Part shown: one piece after another, positions 24,184 through 32,574 of the stretch | How the letters are laid out: each line of letters opens with the position of its first letter | Numbering within the stretch: position 1 is the stretch's first letter | Source: an uncultured Clostridia bacterium | GTDB taxonomy: Bacteria; Bacillota; Clostridia; Christensenellales; Aristaeellaceae | Length of the DNA stretch: 64,000 nt | Reading direction: 5' to 3' | Assembly (NCBI GenBank): GCA_934631985.1 | Contig: CAKTYE010000001.1 | Location: forward strand, 41,009-105,008 | Notes under the pieces: model-generated | Told to the model about the DNA's origin: nothing | The model's database searches: none | Seen by the model: only the letters and a program-made list of their open reading frames with translations | Made by a program: the position numbers and the translations under genes

Positions 24184-25674
24184 ATGTCGTTTTTCTCTAC
24201 CCGTGGGGGCGCATGCGTGACCGCTTCCCAGGCCATTTTGTACAGCCTTGCGCCGGACGGCGGGCTGTATGTGCCGGTTATGTTCCCGCCGGTTTCCCAT
24301 GAAAAACTGGCCTCGCTGGTGAACATGAGCTATATTCAGCGCGCGTCCACCATTCTGCGCACTTACTTGGAGGATTTCTCCATCCCGGAGATCGACGCGG
24401 CTCTGACGGCGGCCTATGGCGGCGGCAAGTTTGATGATCCCGCCATTGCACCGCTGAAGAAGCTGGACGATCACACCCATGTGCTGGAGCTGTTCCATGG
24501 CCCCACCCTGGCCTTTAAGGACATGGCGCTGCAATTGCTGCCCCACCTGACTACCCTTTCGGCCCGGAAAAACGGTGAGGAGCGGGAGATCAGCATTCTG
24601 GTGGCGACCAGCGGCGACACGGGCAAGGCCGCGCTGGAGGGCTTCAAGGATGTGCCGGGAACCAGCTGCACGGTGTTCTATCCGCTGGATGGCGTCAGCG
24701 ATGTACAAAAGCTGCAAATGGTCACAACGGGCGGCGAAAACACCCATGTCATCGCGGTGGAGGGAAACTTCGACGATGCGCAGACCGGGGTGAAAAAGCT
24801 GCTGGGCGATGCGGTCTTTGCGGAAAAGGCAAATGCGGCGGGCAAGGTGCTTTCCTCGGCCAACAGCATCAACTTTGGCCGGCTGGTGCCGCAGGTGGTG
24901 TACTACTTCAGCGCGTACGCAGATCTGGTGCGCAGCCACGAGATCATGGTGGGCGAGCCGGTGAACTTTGTGGTACCCACGGGCAACTTCGGCAACATTC
25001 TGGCGGCATACTACGCGCGGAGCATGGGCCTGCCGGTGAACAGGCTCATCTGCGCCAGCAACCGCAACAATGTGCTGACGGACTTCTTTGAGAAGGGTAT
25101 CTACTCCACGCATCGCACCTTCTTCAAGACCACCTCGCCCTCCATGGACATTCTGATCTCCTCCAATTTGGAGCGGCTGTTGTTTGAGGCGGCGGATCGG
25201 GACGGCGAGCTGATCCGCGTGTGGATGAAGCAATTGCAGGAATGCGGCAGCTACAGCGTGGGCGACCAGCGGCGGGATTGGCTGAACACCATCTTCTATG
25301 CGGGCTGCGCCAACGACCTGGAAACCGCGTGGGAGATTCGCGACCGCTTCCACCAGGATCATTACCTGATGGACACCCACACGGCAGTTGCCAGCCGCGT
25401 GCTGCGGGAGTACCGCGAAAAGACCGGGGACGACACCTGCACGGTGCTGGTCTCCACCGCCAGCCCCTACAAGTTCAGCGAGGCGGTGCTGACGGCGGTC
25501 GCGGGACAGGAGGCAGCAGAGGGCCTGGACGCTTTTGCCTGCGCGGCAAAGCTGGAGGAGCTGTCCGGCAGGGCGGTGCCGAAGCAGGTTTCGGCGCTGC
25601 GGACGCTGCCGGTGCGGCACAGGGCGGTCACCGCGCCCGAGAACATGGCCCAGGCGGTCATGGAGACCTGGTAA
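24184..25674 (+). CDS. thrC: Threonine synthase
   Basis: A 496-residue PLP enzyme making threonine from O-phosphohomoserine. I use the ATG at 24184 (MSFFSTRGG), since the family starts with the RG-type motif, rather than 24145. The PLP lysine is K112 in LAFKDMALQLLP, and the phosphate cradle is ATSGDTGKAALEGF. PTGNFGNILAAYYA and SANSINFGRL are also classical. Length fits the longer fungal/E. coli-like class. No other threonine genes are nearby and no T-box was found upstream. Confidence 0.95.
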   Translation: MSFFSTRGGACVTASQAILYSLAPDGGLYVPVMFPPVSHEKLASLVNMSYIQRASTILRTYLEDFSIPEIDAALTAAYGGGKFDDPAIAPLKKLDDHTHVLELFHGPTLAFKDMALQLLPHLTTLSARKNGEEREISILVATSGDTGKAALEGFKDVPGTSCTVFYPLDGVSDVQKLQMVTTGGENTHVIAVEGNFDDAQTGVKKLLGDAVFAEKANAAGKVLSSANSINFGRLVPQVVYYFSAYADLVRSHEIMVGEPVNFVVPTGNFGNILAAYYARSMGLPVNRLICASNRNNVLTDFFEKGIYSTHRTFFKTTSPSMDILISSNLERLLFEAADRDGELIRVWMKQLQECGSYSVGDQRRDWLNTIFYAGCANDLETAWEIRDRFHQDHYLMDTHTAVASRVLREYREKTGDDTCTVLVSTASPYKFSEAVLTAVAGQEAAEGLDAFACAAKLEELSGRAVPKQVSALRTLPVRHRAVTAPENMAQAVMETW

Positions 25675-25713
25675 GGAAAACGGATCAAACCACGAGTTGT
25701 TTGCTGTGGGCTT

Positions 25714-25740
25714 GCGGCTTCCGAAGCGGAAGCCGCGTTT
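25714..25740 (+). terminator. Hairpin after thrC, possible weak terminator
   Basis: GCGGCTTCC and GGAAGCCGC form a perfect 9 bp stem with a five-base loop. Only GTTT follows, so termination would be weak. It may be part of the modB leader. Confidence 0.4.
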
Positions 25741-25791
25741 GCATGCGGATGAAAAAGGCCCTGCGGCTCCCGGCAGACGAGGAGGAAAAAA

Positions 25792-26460
25792 ATGGAGTGG
25801 TACCCGCTTTGGAACTCACTGCGGATCGCGGCGATCAGCAGCGTCATCGTGTTCTTTCTTGGCATTTTCTGCGCCTACTACGCCGCGCGGCTGCCACGGT
25901 TGCTCAAGGGCATCCTGGACGTGGTGCTGACGCTGCCCATGGTGCTTCCGCCCACGGTCTGCGGCTATTTCCTGCTGCTGGTGTTCGGCGTGAAGCGTCC
26001 CCTGGGACATTTTCTGATGCAGTACGGCATCAAGTTTGTCATGACCTGGTACGGCGGCATCCTGGCAGCGACAGTGGTGGCCTTCCCGCTGATGTACCGA
26101 ACGGCGCGAGGTGCGTTTGAGGGCGTGGACAAAAACCTGGGCTATTCCGCGCAGACGCTGGGACGCTCCAACACCTGGATCTTCTGGCGGGTACGCCTGC
26201 CTGCCTGCAAGCAGGGCATCAGCGCGGGCTGCGTGCTGGCCTTCGCCCGTGCGCTGGGCGAATACGGCGCGACAAGCATGCTGATCGGCTATACGCCGGG
26301 CAAGACGGCAACGATCTCCACAACGGTGTATCAACTGTGGAGAACCAATGACGAGAGCGGCGCGATACTGTGGGTGCTGATCAACCTGGCGATCAGCGCA
26401 GTGGTGCTGCTTACCGTGAACATGCTGGAGGACCGGCAGAAAAAGGCGGCGATCAAATGA
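25792..26460 (+). CDS. modB: Molybdate ABC transporter permease
   Basis: A 222-residue membrane protein with about five helices, ribosome binding site GAGGAGG. LPMVLPPTVCGYFLLLVFG and the EAA-type coupling motif (LGRSNTWIFWRVRLPACKQGISAGCVLAFARALGEYGATSML) identify ModB. It forms the channel for molybdate (tungstate is also possible) with the overlapping modC product. The periplasmic-binding gene modA, usually just upstream, is missing: thrC is there instead. The downstream fdhD suggests that the molybdenum or tungsten serves a formate dehydrogenase-type enzyme. Confidence 0.92.
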   Translation: MEWYPLWNSLRIAAISSVIVFFLGIFCAYYAARLPRLLKGILDVVLTLPMVLPPTVCGYFLLLVFGVKRPLGHFLMQYGIKFVMTWYGGILAATVVAFPLMYRTARGAFEGVDKNLGYSAQTLGRSNTWIFWRVRLPACKQGISAGCVLAFARALGEYGATSMLIGYTPGKTATISTTVYQLWRTNDESGAILWVLINLAISAVVLLTVNMLEDRQKKAAIK

Positions 26461-27500
26461 GCTTACAGGTAGACATTAAAAAGCGCCTGGGCAGCTTCAC
26501 CCTGGAAAGCGCCTTTGAGACGGAGGGCGGCGTGCTGGGCCTGCTGGGCGCGTCCGGCTGCGGCAAGAGCATGACGCTGAAATGTATTGCGGGCATTGAG
26601 AAGCCCGATGAGGGACGCATTGTGCTGGATGGGCGAGTGCTGTACGACTCCGCTGCGCATGTGAATCTGCCGCCCCAGAAGCGGCAGGTGGGCTATCTTT
26701 TCCAGAACTACGCCCTGTTTCCCAACATGACCGTGCGCCAGAACATTCTGGCGGGACTGCATCGGGAAAAGGATCAGCAGAAGCGGGAAAAGGAAATGCG
26801 GGAGGCTGTGCATTTCTTCCAGCTGGATGGGCTGGAGGATCGCCGCCCAAACCAGCTTTCCGGCGGACAGCAGCAGCGCGTTGCACTGGCCCGCATCATG
26901 GTCAACAAGCCGCAGCTGCTGATGCTGGACGAGCCGTTCTCCGCGCTGGACAGCCATCTGCGGCTGCGGCTGCAAATTGAAATGAAGGAGCTGCTGACCT
27001 CCTTCGGGCGCGATGTGCTGATGGTGACCCATAGCCGGGACGAGGCCTATCACATGTGCAGCCACATTGCCGTGATGGAAATGGGCAGCGTGCGGGTGCT
27101 GAAGGAGACCAAGGCGCTTTTCGCAGACCCGGAGAGCATCTGCGCTGCCTCGCTGACAGGCTGCAAGAACATTGCCAAGGCCATCAAGGTGGGGGAATAC
27201 GAGGTAGACGCGCCGGAATGGGGCATTCACCTGACCACCGCGCAGCCCGTGCGGGACGGCGTGGTCGCCGTGGGCATCCGTGCGCATTACTTCAACACCA
27301 AGGCCCAGCAGAACCGCCATGCCGTGACCTATGCGGGGGAGATGGAGGAACCCTTCGAGGTCTCTGTGCGCTTTCGCTGGGAGCATCAGCAGGAGGGTAC
27401 CGAGCCGCTGCTGTGGCGGGTGAACAAGGATAAGCGCGGACAGGGCTTCCCTGAAGCGCTGGGCGTGGCCCCGGCGAACATTCTGCTGCTGTATGCCTGA
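26457..27500 (+). CDS. modC: Molybdate ABC transporter ATP-binding protein
   Basis: A 347-residue ATPase that overlaps modB by four bases (ATGA). Walker A is GASGCGKSM, Q-loop YLFQNYALFP, signature LSGGQQQRVALAR, Walker B LLMLDEPFSALD, and the H-loop is in VTHSRDEAYH. The C-terminal 100 residues are a TOBE/MOP-like regulatory domain (CKNIAKAIKVGEYEVDAP, VAVGIRAHYF), which in ModC binds oxyanion or regulates transport. Works with ModB at the inner face of the membrane. Confidence 0.92.
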   Translation: MSLQVDIKKRLGSFTLESAFETEGGVLGLLGASGCGKSMTLKCIAGIEKPDEGRIVLDGRVLYDSAAHVNLPPQKRQVGYLFQNYALFPNMTVRQNILAGLHREKDQQKREKEMREAVHFFQLDGLEDRRPNQLSGGQQQRVALARIMVNKPQLLMLDEPFSALDSHLRLRLQIEMKELLTSFGRDVLMVTHSRDEAYHMCSHIAVMEMGSVRVLKETKALFADPESICAASLTGCKNIAKAIKVGEYEVDAPEWGIHLTTAQPVRDGVVAVGIRAHYFNTKAQQNRHAVTYAGEMEEPFEVSVRFRWEHQQEGTEPLLWRVNKDKRGQGFPEALGVAPANILLLYA

Positions 27501-27524
27501 GTAAAACAGAAGGGATGAGCGCAC

Positions 27525-28322
27525 ATGGAATTGATCGACCTCACAGAGGAGCTTGCGGCAGCCAGCCCGGCGGTGGGCAGCAGTTATCGTGCCGGGGAAA
27601 CGGCGCAACCTGTGGCGTTTTCCGTGGCGGTGGAGCATTTTCTGGACGTTTATGTGAATGAGCTGCTGACCATGAAGCTGGTGTGCAGCCCATGCGCATT
27701 GCCGGAGCTGGTGCTGGGGCGGCTGTACTCCGAGGGGATGATCTCCTCGCTGGCGGATGTGTCGCAGCTGTACCTGTGCCAATATGGCTCCCGGGCGCGG
27801 GTGACGCTGACACGGCAGGTGACTCCGGAAAAGCAGCAGGACTTTGTGGAGACCACGGGAACCTGCTGCACGGGCAACCATGTGCTGAACAATGTGTTTC
27901 GCACGGGAAGCGCACCCCAGCCGGTCAAGCCCATTGCCTGGGAGCCTGCATGGTTCTATCAGGCGGCGGGGCTGATCCGTCAGGGGACGGAGCTGTTCAA
28001 CGCCACCCACGGGGTGCATAGCTGCTACCTGATCCGCAACGGCGAGGTGCTGCTTTTCCGGGAGGATCTGGGGCGGCACAACGCGCTGGACAAGGTGATT
28101 GGTGCGGCGATGATGCAGGGCATTGACCTGACGGCCTGTGCGCTGTTTTCCAGCGGTCGCCTGCCTACGGACATGGTGGCAAAGGCCATCCGGGCAGGGG
28201 TGCCGACCCTGGCCTCGAAAGCGTCGGCAACAGAGCAGGGCATTGCACTGGCAAAGGACTTCGGCCTGACGCTGATCACCTCGGTGCGGGAGGATCGGCT
28301 GACGGTAGCAACAGAAGCCTAA
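27525..28322 (+). CDS. fdhD: FdhD-type sulfurtransferase for formate dehydrogenase
   Basis: A 265-residue protein that passes sulfur from a desulfurase to the molybdenum cofactor of formate dehydrogenases. FREDLGRHNALDKVIGAA, FSSGRLPTDMVAKA and VPTLASKASATEQGI are the conserved FdhD blocks. The flexible cysteine loop, CxxC in E. coli, here contains two adjacent cysteines (TGTCCTGN). Its place right behind modBC supports a molybdenum/formate context, although no formate dehydrogenase gene is in the window. Last gene of the mod operon. Confidence 0.9.
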   Translation: MELIDLTEELAAASPAVGSSYRAGETAQPVAFSVAVEHFLDVYVNELLTMKLVCSPCALPELVLGRLYSEGMISSLADVSQLYLCQYGSRARVTLTRQVTPEKQQDFVETTGTCCTGNHVLNNVFRTGSAPQPVKPIAWEPAWFYQAAGLIRQGTELFNATHGVHSCYLIRNGEVLLFREDLGRHNALDKVIGAAMMQGIDLTACALFSSGRLPTDMVAKAIRAGVPTLASKASATEQGIALAKDFGLTLITSVREDRLTVATEA

Positions 28323-28340
28323 GCGCTTCAAAAAAACGCA

Positions 28341-28378
28341 GAGAGAGACTTCGCAGCGATGCGGGATCTCTCTTTTTT
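28341..28378 (+). terminator. Terminator of the modBC-fdhD operon
   Basis: AGAGAGA and TCTCTCT arms enclose a second small stem (TCGC/GCGG-like) and are followed by TTTTTT. Confidence 0.8.
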
Positions 28379-28430
28379 ACACATTTTGACAGAAATTGAA
28401 AGAAAGAACAAAGAAAAAGTCGAAAAAGCC

Positions 28431-28458
28431 TTGACAATGTTGGCGAAACGGATAGAAT
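28431..28458 (+). promoter_or_regulatory. Promoter of the paired secreted-protein genes
   Basis: TTGACA and TAGAAT with a 16-base spacer. It leaves a leader of about 140 bases before the 28604 start; a nine-codon frame (MEVYRAAKE, 28559-28588) with a nearby GAGG is in that leader. Confidence 0.75.
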
Positions 28459-28603
28459 AAAAGTAGATTTACAGGAAATGAAGCTGTGACAGGCATTGCA
28501 TCTATATTCGAAGCCTGACACAGGAAAAGCTGAAAAGGAGGATAGAACGCGAGGAAACATGGAGGTTTACCGGGCTGCGAAAGAATAAAAAGGAGGGCTT
28601 TTC

Positions 28604-29101
28604 ATGAAACGTTTGGTAGCATTTCTTTTGGTGTGCGTGTTGGCTTTTTCTTCAGTGGCGGCGTTGGGGGAAGAGGATGATTCGGTTGTATTCTCACCGA
28701 GCGATTTGCTTCTGTTCGCAGATGAATTAGGATATACGACTACGCAGGATTGGACAGGCAATTCGGTTGCAAGAGCTTTGTTTTCCATAGTTGTATATGC
28801 TGATCATTTGAGTAATCAGAATGCCTCCAACTCTGACATTGATATTGACTTCATGCAAGACAGCTTTGTCTTTGTCGATGCTGACCAGACTAGCGTAGGC
28901 CTTGCCTATAGCAATACAAAGGGTCAATATAGGATCATTCTCTTTTACCCCGATACGAAGCTTGCAGCGTACAGCCGGACGAACACTTTTGACTTCAGTG
29001 CTTCGACCATGAAGGCAAGCATAGAGTCTGTTGGATGTACGGTATACACGAATAACTTAGAAGACTTAACAGAAGTTACTAACATATTGGCAGGCGAGTA
29101 A
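28604..29101 (+). CDS. Small secreted protein, paralog of the next gene
   Basis: A 165-residue protein with AAAAAGGAGG before the start and a signal peptide (MKRLVAFLLVCVLAFSSVAALGEE). The mature part is acidic and has no known motif. It shares with the next product the layout signal peptide, then ELGYTT (EEYSYTT), then ARALFSIVVYADHL (SRAMFSIVVLLDYT), and an ending with VTNILAG (VTDVVVSA), so the pair arose by duplication. The two are 18 bases apart and co-transcribed. Function not recognised. Confidence 0.7.
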   Translation: MKRLVAFLLVCVLAFSSVAALGEEDDSVVFSPSDLLLFADELGYTTTQDWTGNSVARALFSIVVYADHLSNQNASNSDIDIDFMQDSFVFVDADQTSVGLAYSNTKGQYRIILFYPDTKLAAYSRTNTFDFSASTMKASIESVGCTVYTNNLEDLTEVTNILAGE

Positions 29102-29119
29102 AAAAAGGAGGCGCTTTTG

Positions 29120-29680
29120 ATGAAGCGTTTTGTGGCTTTTCTAATGGTATGCGTAATGGCATTCTCCGCCACCATGGCGCTGGCAGAGGCGGACATCAGC
29201 ATTCCCTTTACGGTGAACCTGGTACCTGGATTGGCTGAGGAGTACAGCTATACAACGCCTATTGACTTTGTAAGCAGCGTCTCTTCACGCGCTATGTTCT
29301 CAATTGTTGTCCTTTTGGATTATACAATCTATCTGGATACGACCACAGATGAAAGCGTGAAGAGTGACGTTGACGTAACAACGTTCTTCCCTGACTTTGA
29401 AAAGCCAAGCTATGTTTTCTTTTTCCAGGAAAAGGTTGGCGACTTCTTCGCGGAAAATACGGTGGGCTTTGCCTTCTGCGCGCAAGACGGGGAATACAAG
29501 GCGCTGACCTATACCGCGGCAGAGAATACAGGCGCGTATTATCCAACGCTCTTTTCACAGCTGGATGGGACGCAAACACGGGATGTGCTGGATATCATGG
29601 GCGCAATGGTGTTTGAAAATGACAAGGAAGAGCTGAGCAAGGTAACCGACGTGGTTGTTTCGGCATTCAACGCAAGGTAA
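29120..29680 (+). CDS. Small secreted protein, paralog of the preceding gene
   Basis: A 186-residue protein. I start it at the ATG at 29120 (AAAGGAGG nine bases upstream), not at the in-frame TTG three bases earlier. The signal peptide MKRFVAFLMVCVMAFSATMALAEA is nearly the same as in its neighbour. The mature part keeps the SRAMFSIVV block and adds about 20 residues in the middle (FFQEKVGDFF). Less AT-rich than its partner. It would be secreted or stay loosely on the surface. Role unknown. Confidence 0.7.
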   Translation: MKRFVAFLMVCVMAFSATMALAEADISIPFTVNLVPGLAEEYSYTTPIDFVSSVSSRAMFSIVVLLDYTIYLDTTTDESVKSDVDVTTFFPDFEKPSYVFFFQEKVGDFFAENTVGFAFCAQDGEYKALTYTAAENTGAYYPTLFSQLDGTQTRDVLDIMGAMVFENDKEELSKVTDVVVSAFNAR

Positions 29681-29715
29681 TCAACACGGTTGTTTCGGCA
29701 TTCAACTAAAGCAAA

Positions 29716-29759
29716 ACCGCCTGCATCCTGTTTGTCAGGATGCAGGCGGCTTCTTTTTT
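29716..29759 (+). terminator. Strong bidirectional terminator
   Basis: CCGCCTGCATCCTG and CAGGATGCAGGCGG form a perfect 14 bp stem. On the plus strand CTTCTTTTTT follows, and on the minus strand TTTTGC. It serves the convergent genes ending at 29680 and 29767. Confidence 0.92.
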
Positions 29760-29766
29760 ATACCCG

Positions 29767-31677
29767 TCAATACCGAATAGCCCCGGAGGAATACAGCACT
29801 CGCTGGGTGTCCGCGCCTGCCACGCCGTCGGCGTTCAGGCCGTTCTTCTGCTGGAAGGTGGTCACGGCGGCGACAGTCAGATCGTCATACACGCCCGTGG
29901 CTTCCGTCACCATGTAGCCCAGCTGGGACAGCATGTCCTGAAGCTGCACCACCTCGTCACCCTTGTCACCATAGCGGAGGGTGGTGTAATTGGTGTTGGG
30001 GGCGTTGGCGCTTACCGCGCTGCCGGAATACAGCACCTTCAGCGTGCTGCTGCCTGCCACGCCGTCCACGGACAGGCCGTTGTTGATCTGAAACTGCCGC
30101 ACCGCGTCCTTGGTGGTGCTGCCGTAAATGCCGTTGATCTTACCGTCAAAATAGCCCAGCTCATACAGGGCGTATTGCAGGTTGGTGACGGCGGTTCCCT
30201 CGTCATATTCCCGCAGGGTGGAGTAGCTGGTGGAGGCGCTGGTGGCGCTGCCGCCGAACAGCTTGCTTTGGGTGGCGGGGCCAGCTTTGCCGTCCACGGT
30301 CAGGTTATTGGCCTGCTGAAAGGCCCGCACGGCGGCAACGGTGCCGCTGCCATAGTTTCCGTCCACCGAGCCGGAATAATAGCCCAGGTTTTTGAGCTTC
30401 TGTTGAAGCTGCTTCACTGCCGTGCCGGTGGAGCCTTCCTCCAGGGTTACAGAGGAGGAGCTGCTGCCGCTGGAGCTGCCCCCCGAGGAGCTGCCGCTGG
30501 CGGTCACCGCGTCGGAGCTGTACAGTGCGTTCAGCGTGGCAGTGCCTGCCTTGCCGTCGGCGCTCAGGCCGTTGTTGCTCTGGAAGGCCTTGACGGCGGT
30601 CTCCGTAGCCGCGCCGAAGGAGCCGTCCACGCTGCCGGAAAGGTAGCCGAGTGTCTTCAGACGCTTTTGCAGCGCTCGCACCGCGCCGCCCGTGGAGCCG
30701 CTTTCCAACGTCTTGCCAATGGAGGACACGGGGGAGGAGGACTTTGCCGCAGAGGAGGAATACAGCGCCTTCAGCGTGTCAGGCCCCGCGATGCCATCGT
30801 CCCACAGGCCAGAGGTCTTTTTCTGGAAGGCCTTGACGGCGGCTTCCGTCGCGCCGCCGAAGGTGCCGTCCGCCTTGCCGTCCATCCAGCCCAGCTCGAT
30901 CAGGCGGTTTTGCAGCGTGGTGACGCGCTTGCCCGTCAGGCCCACCTTCAGGTAATAATCCCGGCTGAGGTCAGGGGTCGCGGTGGGGCGGGGCGTGGAG
31001 GTGCGGCTGGGCGCGGTGGTGGCATTGCTGCCGGAACTGCTGGAGCTGCCGGAATTGCCGGAGCTGGAAGCAGCTACCGCGTTGTCGCTGTAGAGCTTGT
31101 TAATGGTGCGCGTACCCGCAACGCCGTCGGCGCTCAGGCCGTTGGCCTGCTGGAACGCAATGACCGCCTGCTCGGTGCCGTCGCCATACTTGCCGTCCAC
31201 GCTGCCGGAATAATAGCCCAGGGTCTTCAGCCGTTGCTGAAGGGTACGCACAGCCGTCCCCGAGGAGCCGTTGCGCAGCGAGGAGGAGGTAGAGGTCGGC
31301 GTAGCCGTGGGCTTAGGGGTGTTGGTGGGGGCGCTGGTGATCACCGTGATGCCGCTGCTGGGCCGCGTGGTGGGCGCAGTGGTGTTGCCATTCTCCGAAG
31401 GTCCCCAGCCGGCATTCCAGTCCACCGTTGCCGTAGCATCCGCACCGTTACTGCCGTTGTCAATGCCCGCAGTGCTTTGCGGCGGCGTGGTCGGTGCGGC
31501 AGTGGTGGGCGCCTGGGTAGGCGCAAGCGAGTTGAACGGGCGATCATTGGAGCCGACCGTCATGTTCTGCGAATCGTTGGTAATTTGGTCCGGGGGAATA
31601 TAGCAGCCCGTCATCCACAGGCTGAGCCCCAACAGCGAGGTCAACGCTAGCAGCTTGGCGGTACGTTTCTTATTCAT
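29767..31677 (-). CDS. Lipoprotein with six peptidoglycan-binding domains
   Basis: A 636-residue predicted lipoprotein. The start at 31677 follows AGAGGG and gives a lipobox, LSLWMTGC, near residue 20. After a Thr/Pro/Ser-rich spacer with TAAPTT-like repeats come six PG_binding_1 modules, each about 64 residues (GSSGTAVRTLQQRLKTLGYYSG, YGDGTEQAVIAFQQANGL, DGVAGTRTINKLY and equivalents), joined by Ser/Gly/Thr linkers. No catalytic domain is attached. It ends a few residues after the sixth module. It would tether the outer membrane leaflet-side lipid anchor to peptidoglycan and may act as a wall scaffold. Separate gene with its own promoter. Confidence 0.88.
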   Translation of the reverse strand: MNKKRTAKLLALTSLLGLSLWMTGCYIPPDQITNDSQNMTVGSNDRPFNSLAPTQAPTTAAPTTPPQSTAGIDNGSNGADATATVDWNAGWGPSENGNTTAPTTRPSSGITVITSAPTNTPKPTATPTSTSSSLRNGSSGTAVRTLQQRLKTLGYYSGSVDGKYGDGTEQAVIAFQQANGLSADGVAGTRTINKLYSDNAVAASSSGNSGSSSSSGSNATTAPSRTSTPRPTATPDLSRDYYLKVGLTGKRVTTLQNRLIELGWMDGKADGTFGGATEAAVKAFQKKTSGLWDDGIAGPDTLKALYSSSAAKSSSPVSSIGKTLESGSTGGAVRALQKRLKTLGYLSGSVDGSFGAATETAVKAFQSNNGLSADGKAGTATLNALYSSDAVTASGSSSGGSSSGSSSSSVTLEEGSTGTAVKQLQQKLKNLGYYSGSVDGNYGSGTVAAVRAFQQANNLTVDGKAGPATQSKLFGGSATSASTSYSTLREYDEGTAVTNLQYALYELGYFDGKINGIYGSTTKDAVRQFQINNGLSVDGVAGSSTLKVLYSGSAVSANAPNTNYTTLRYGDKGDEVVQLQDMLSQLGYMVTEATGVYDDLTVAAVTTFQQKNGLNADGVAGADTQRVLYSSGAIRY

Positions 31678-31723
31678 CGCAATCCCTCTTTTCTGTCCCT
31701 GACGGCGTTTCCGCCGTGACTCT

Positions 31724-31753
31724 ATTGTACATGCTTTCACAGCCCGGATGCAA
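31724..31753 (-). promoter_or_regulatory. Promoter of the peptidoglycan-binding lipoprotein
   Basis: Minus strand TTGCAT and TACAAT with an 18-base spacer. A small hairpin (GACGGCG/CGCCGTC) lies in the leader at about 31700-31717. Confidence 0.65.
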
Positions 31754-31877
31754 GCACTATTTTTCGTTCATTGTGGGAGCTTTTGCCAGCACGGGGCGTG
31801 CAGCAGACGCATGCAATAGGAGAACGCGGAAAAATCTGCTTTTCATCCCGAAAACGGCTGGAAAAGTTAGGAAATAC

Positions 31878-31920
31878 AATAAAAATCCCCCCTCCGGGGT
31901 CAGGGTCGCCGGAAGGGGGA
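31878..31920 (-). terminator. Terminator of the 31939 gene
   Basis: Minus strand CCCCCTTCCGG and CCGGAGGGGGG form a long GC-rich stem followed by ATTTTTATTG. Confidence 0.85.
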
Positions 31921-31938
31921 GGGGAAAGGGTGGAAAAA

Positions 31939-32379
31939 TCAAATGTCGGAGAGGGCTTCGTAGAGCTGCTTTGCATGCTCTGCATCAAAGACAAGCACAG
32001 GATCATCCTGATCTTCAAGCTCGATGCCAATCAATAACTCATGACCATCGCTGAGAGCGGCAGAAAAGTCATCCCACTTTCCAAGACAGCCTGTCAACAT
32101 TTGAAGAAAAGAGTAAGTAGAAGGATTCCAAACAGTTAATTCAGATTTTCCCTGCGCATTTTCGCCAGAAAGGAGAATCTGTTCCTTTTCAAATGAAAAG
32201 GACATGATGACGTTAACAGAAGTATCTAAATCATAGCCGGTAGCATCAAGCGAAGTTCCTGCGTCTGTGCCGTTAAGGTACGCCTTAATCGTTTCATACC
32301 CTGTCTCTGCCAGACAAGAACTGCACACCAGACAAAGCGCCAACGCCAGAACCAAGCACCGGGCCAAAACCTTTTTCAT
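31939..32379 (-). CDS. Small secreted protein, function unknown
   Basis: A 146-residue protein with start at 32379 set by AAGGAGGAA upstream and a signal peptide (MKKVLARCLVLALALCLVCSSCLAE). The hydrophobic segment ends in CSSCLAE, and a lipobox reading is possible but not clear. The mature part is acidic (IGIELEDQDDPVLVFDAEHAK). It has no known domain. It is an independent small gene with terminators on both sides. The AT-richer composition matches the other small secreted genes. Confidence 0.68.
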   Translation of the reverse strand: MKKVLARCLVLALALCLVCSSCLAETGYETIKAYLNGTDAGTSLDATGYDLDTSVNVIMSFSFEKEQILLSGENAQGKSELTVWNPSTYSFLQMLTGCLGKWDDFSAALSDGHELLIGIELEDQDDPVLVFDAEHAKQLYEALSDI

Positions 32380-32450
32380 CCAAAATTCCTCCTTAAAAAT
32401 CCTTTTGTGCAGGCACCCTGAATGCCTTGAACCTGCTTTCAGCGTACCTG

Positions 32451-32497
32451 AAAAAGCGCGAAATGTCACGGTATAAATCCGCACATTTCGCGCTTTT
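32451..32497 (-). terminator. Terminator of the serine hydrolase gene
   Basis: AAAGCGCGAAATGT and ACATTTCGCGCTTT make a 14 bp stem followed on the minus strand by TTTTTC. It lies 80 bases past the serine hydrolase stop and could also act on the plus strand. Confidence 0.75.
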
Positions 32498-32574
32498 CGT
32501 GGTACAATTATGAACATTTTGGAGGGTGATGGCTGAACAGGTTGTACTCAAACCCGTATTCGACAAATGCAAAT

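Noticed and set aside
25680..25790. A molybdenum-cofactor riboswitch before modB
   Set aside because: The leader has one strong hairpin and a CTGC/GCAG stem, but I could not match it to the known element by eye. A covariance-model search would decide it.
29740..31650. A 636-residue plus-strand frame
   Set aside because: It is antisense to the peptidoglycan-binding lipoprotein gene, and its apparent repeats only mirror those of that gene.
29767..31677. CRISPR-like repetition
   Set aside because: The repeats are about 190 bases, diverged, in frame, and encode peptidoglycan-binding modules, so they are not a CRISPR array.
32500..32560. A plus-strand gene start (TACAATTAT, GGAGGGTGATGG) at the serine hydrolase end
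   Set aside because: The frame runs antisense through the serine hydrolase gene with shadow-like composition. The start signals are probably coincidence.
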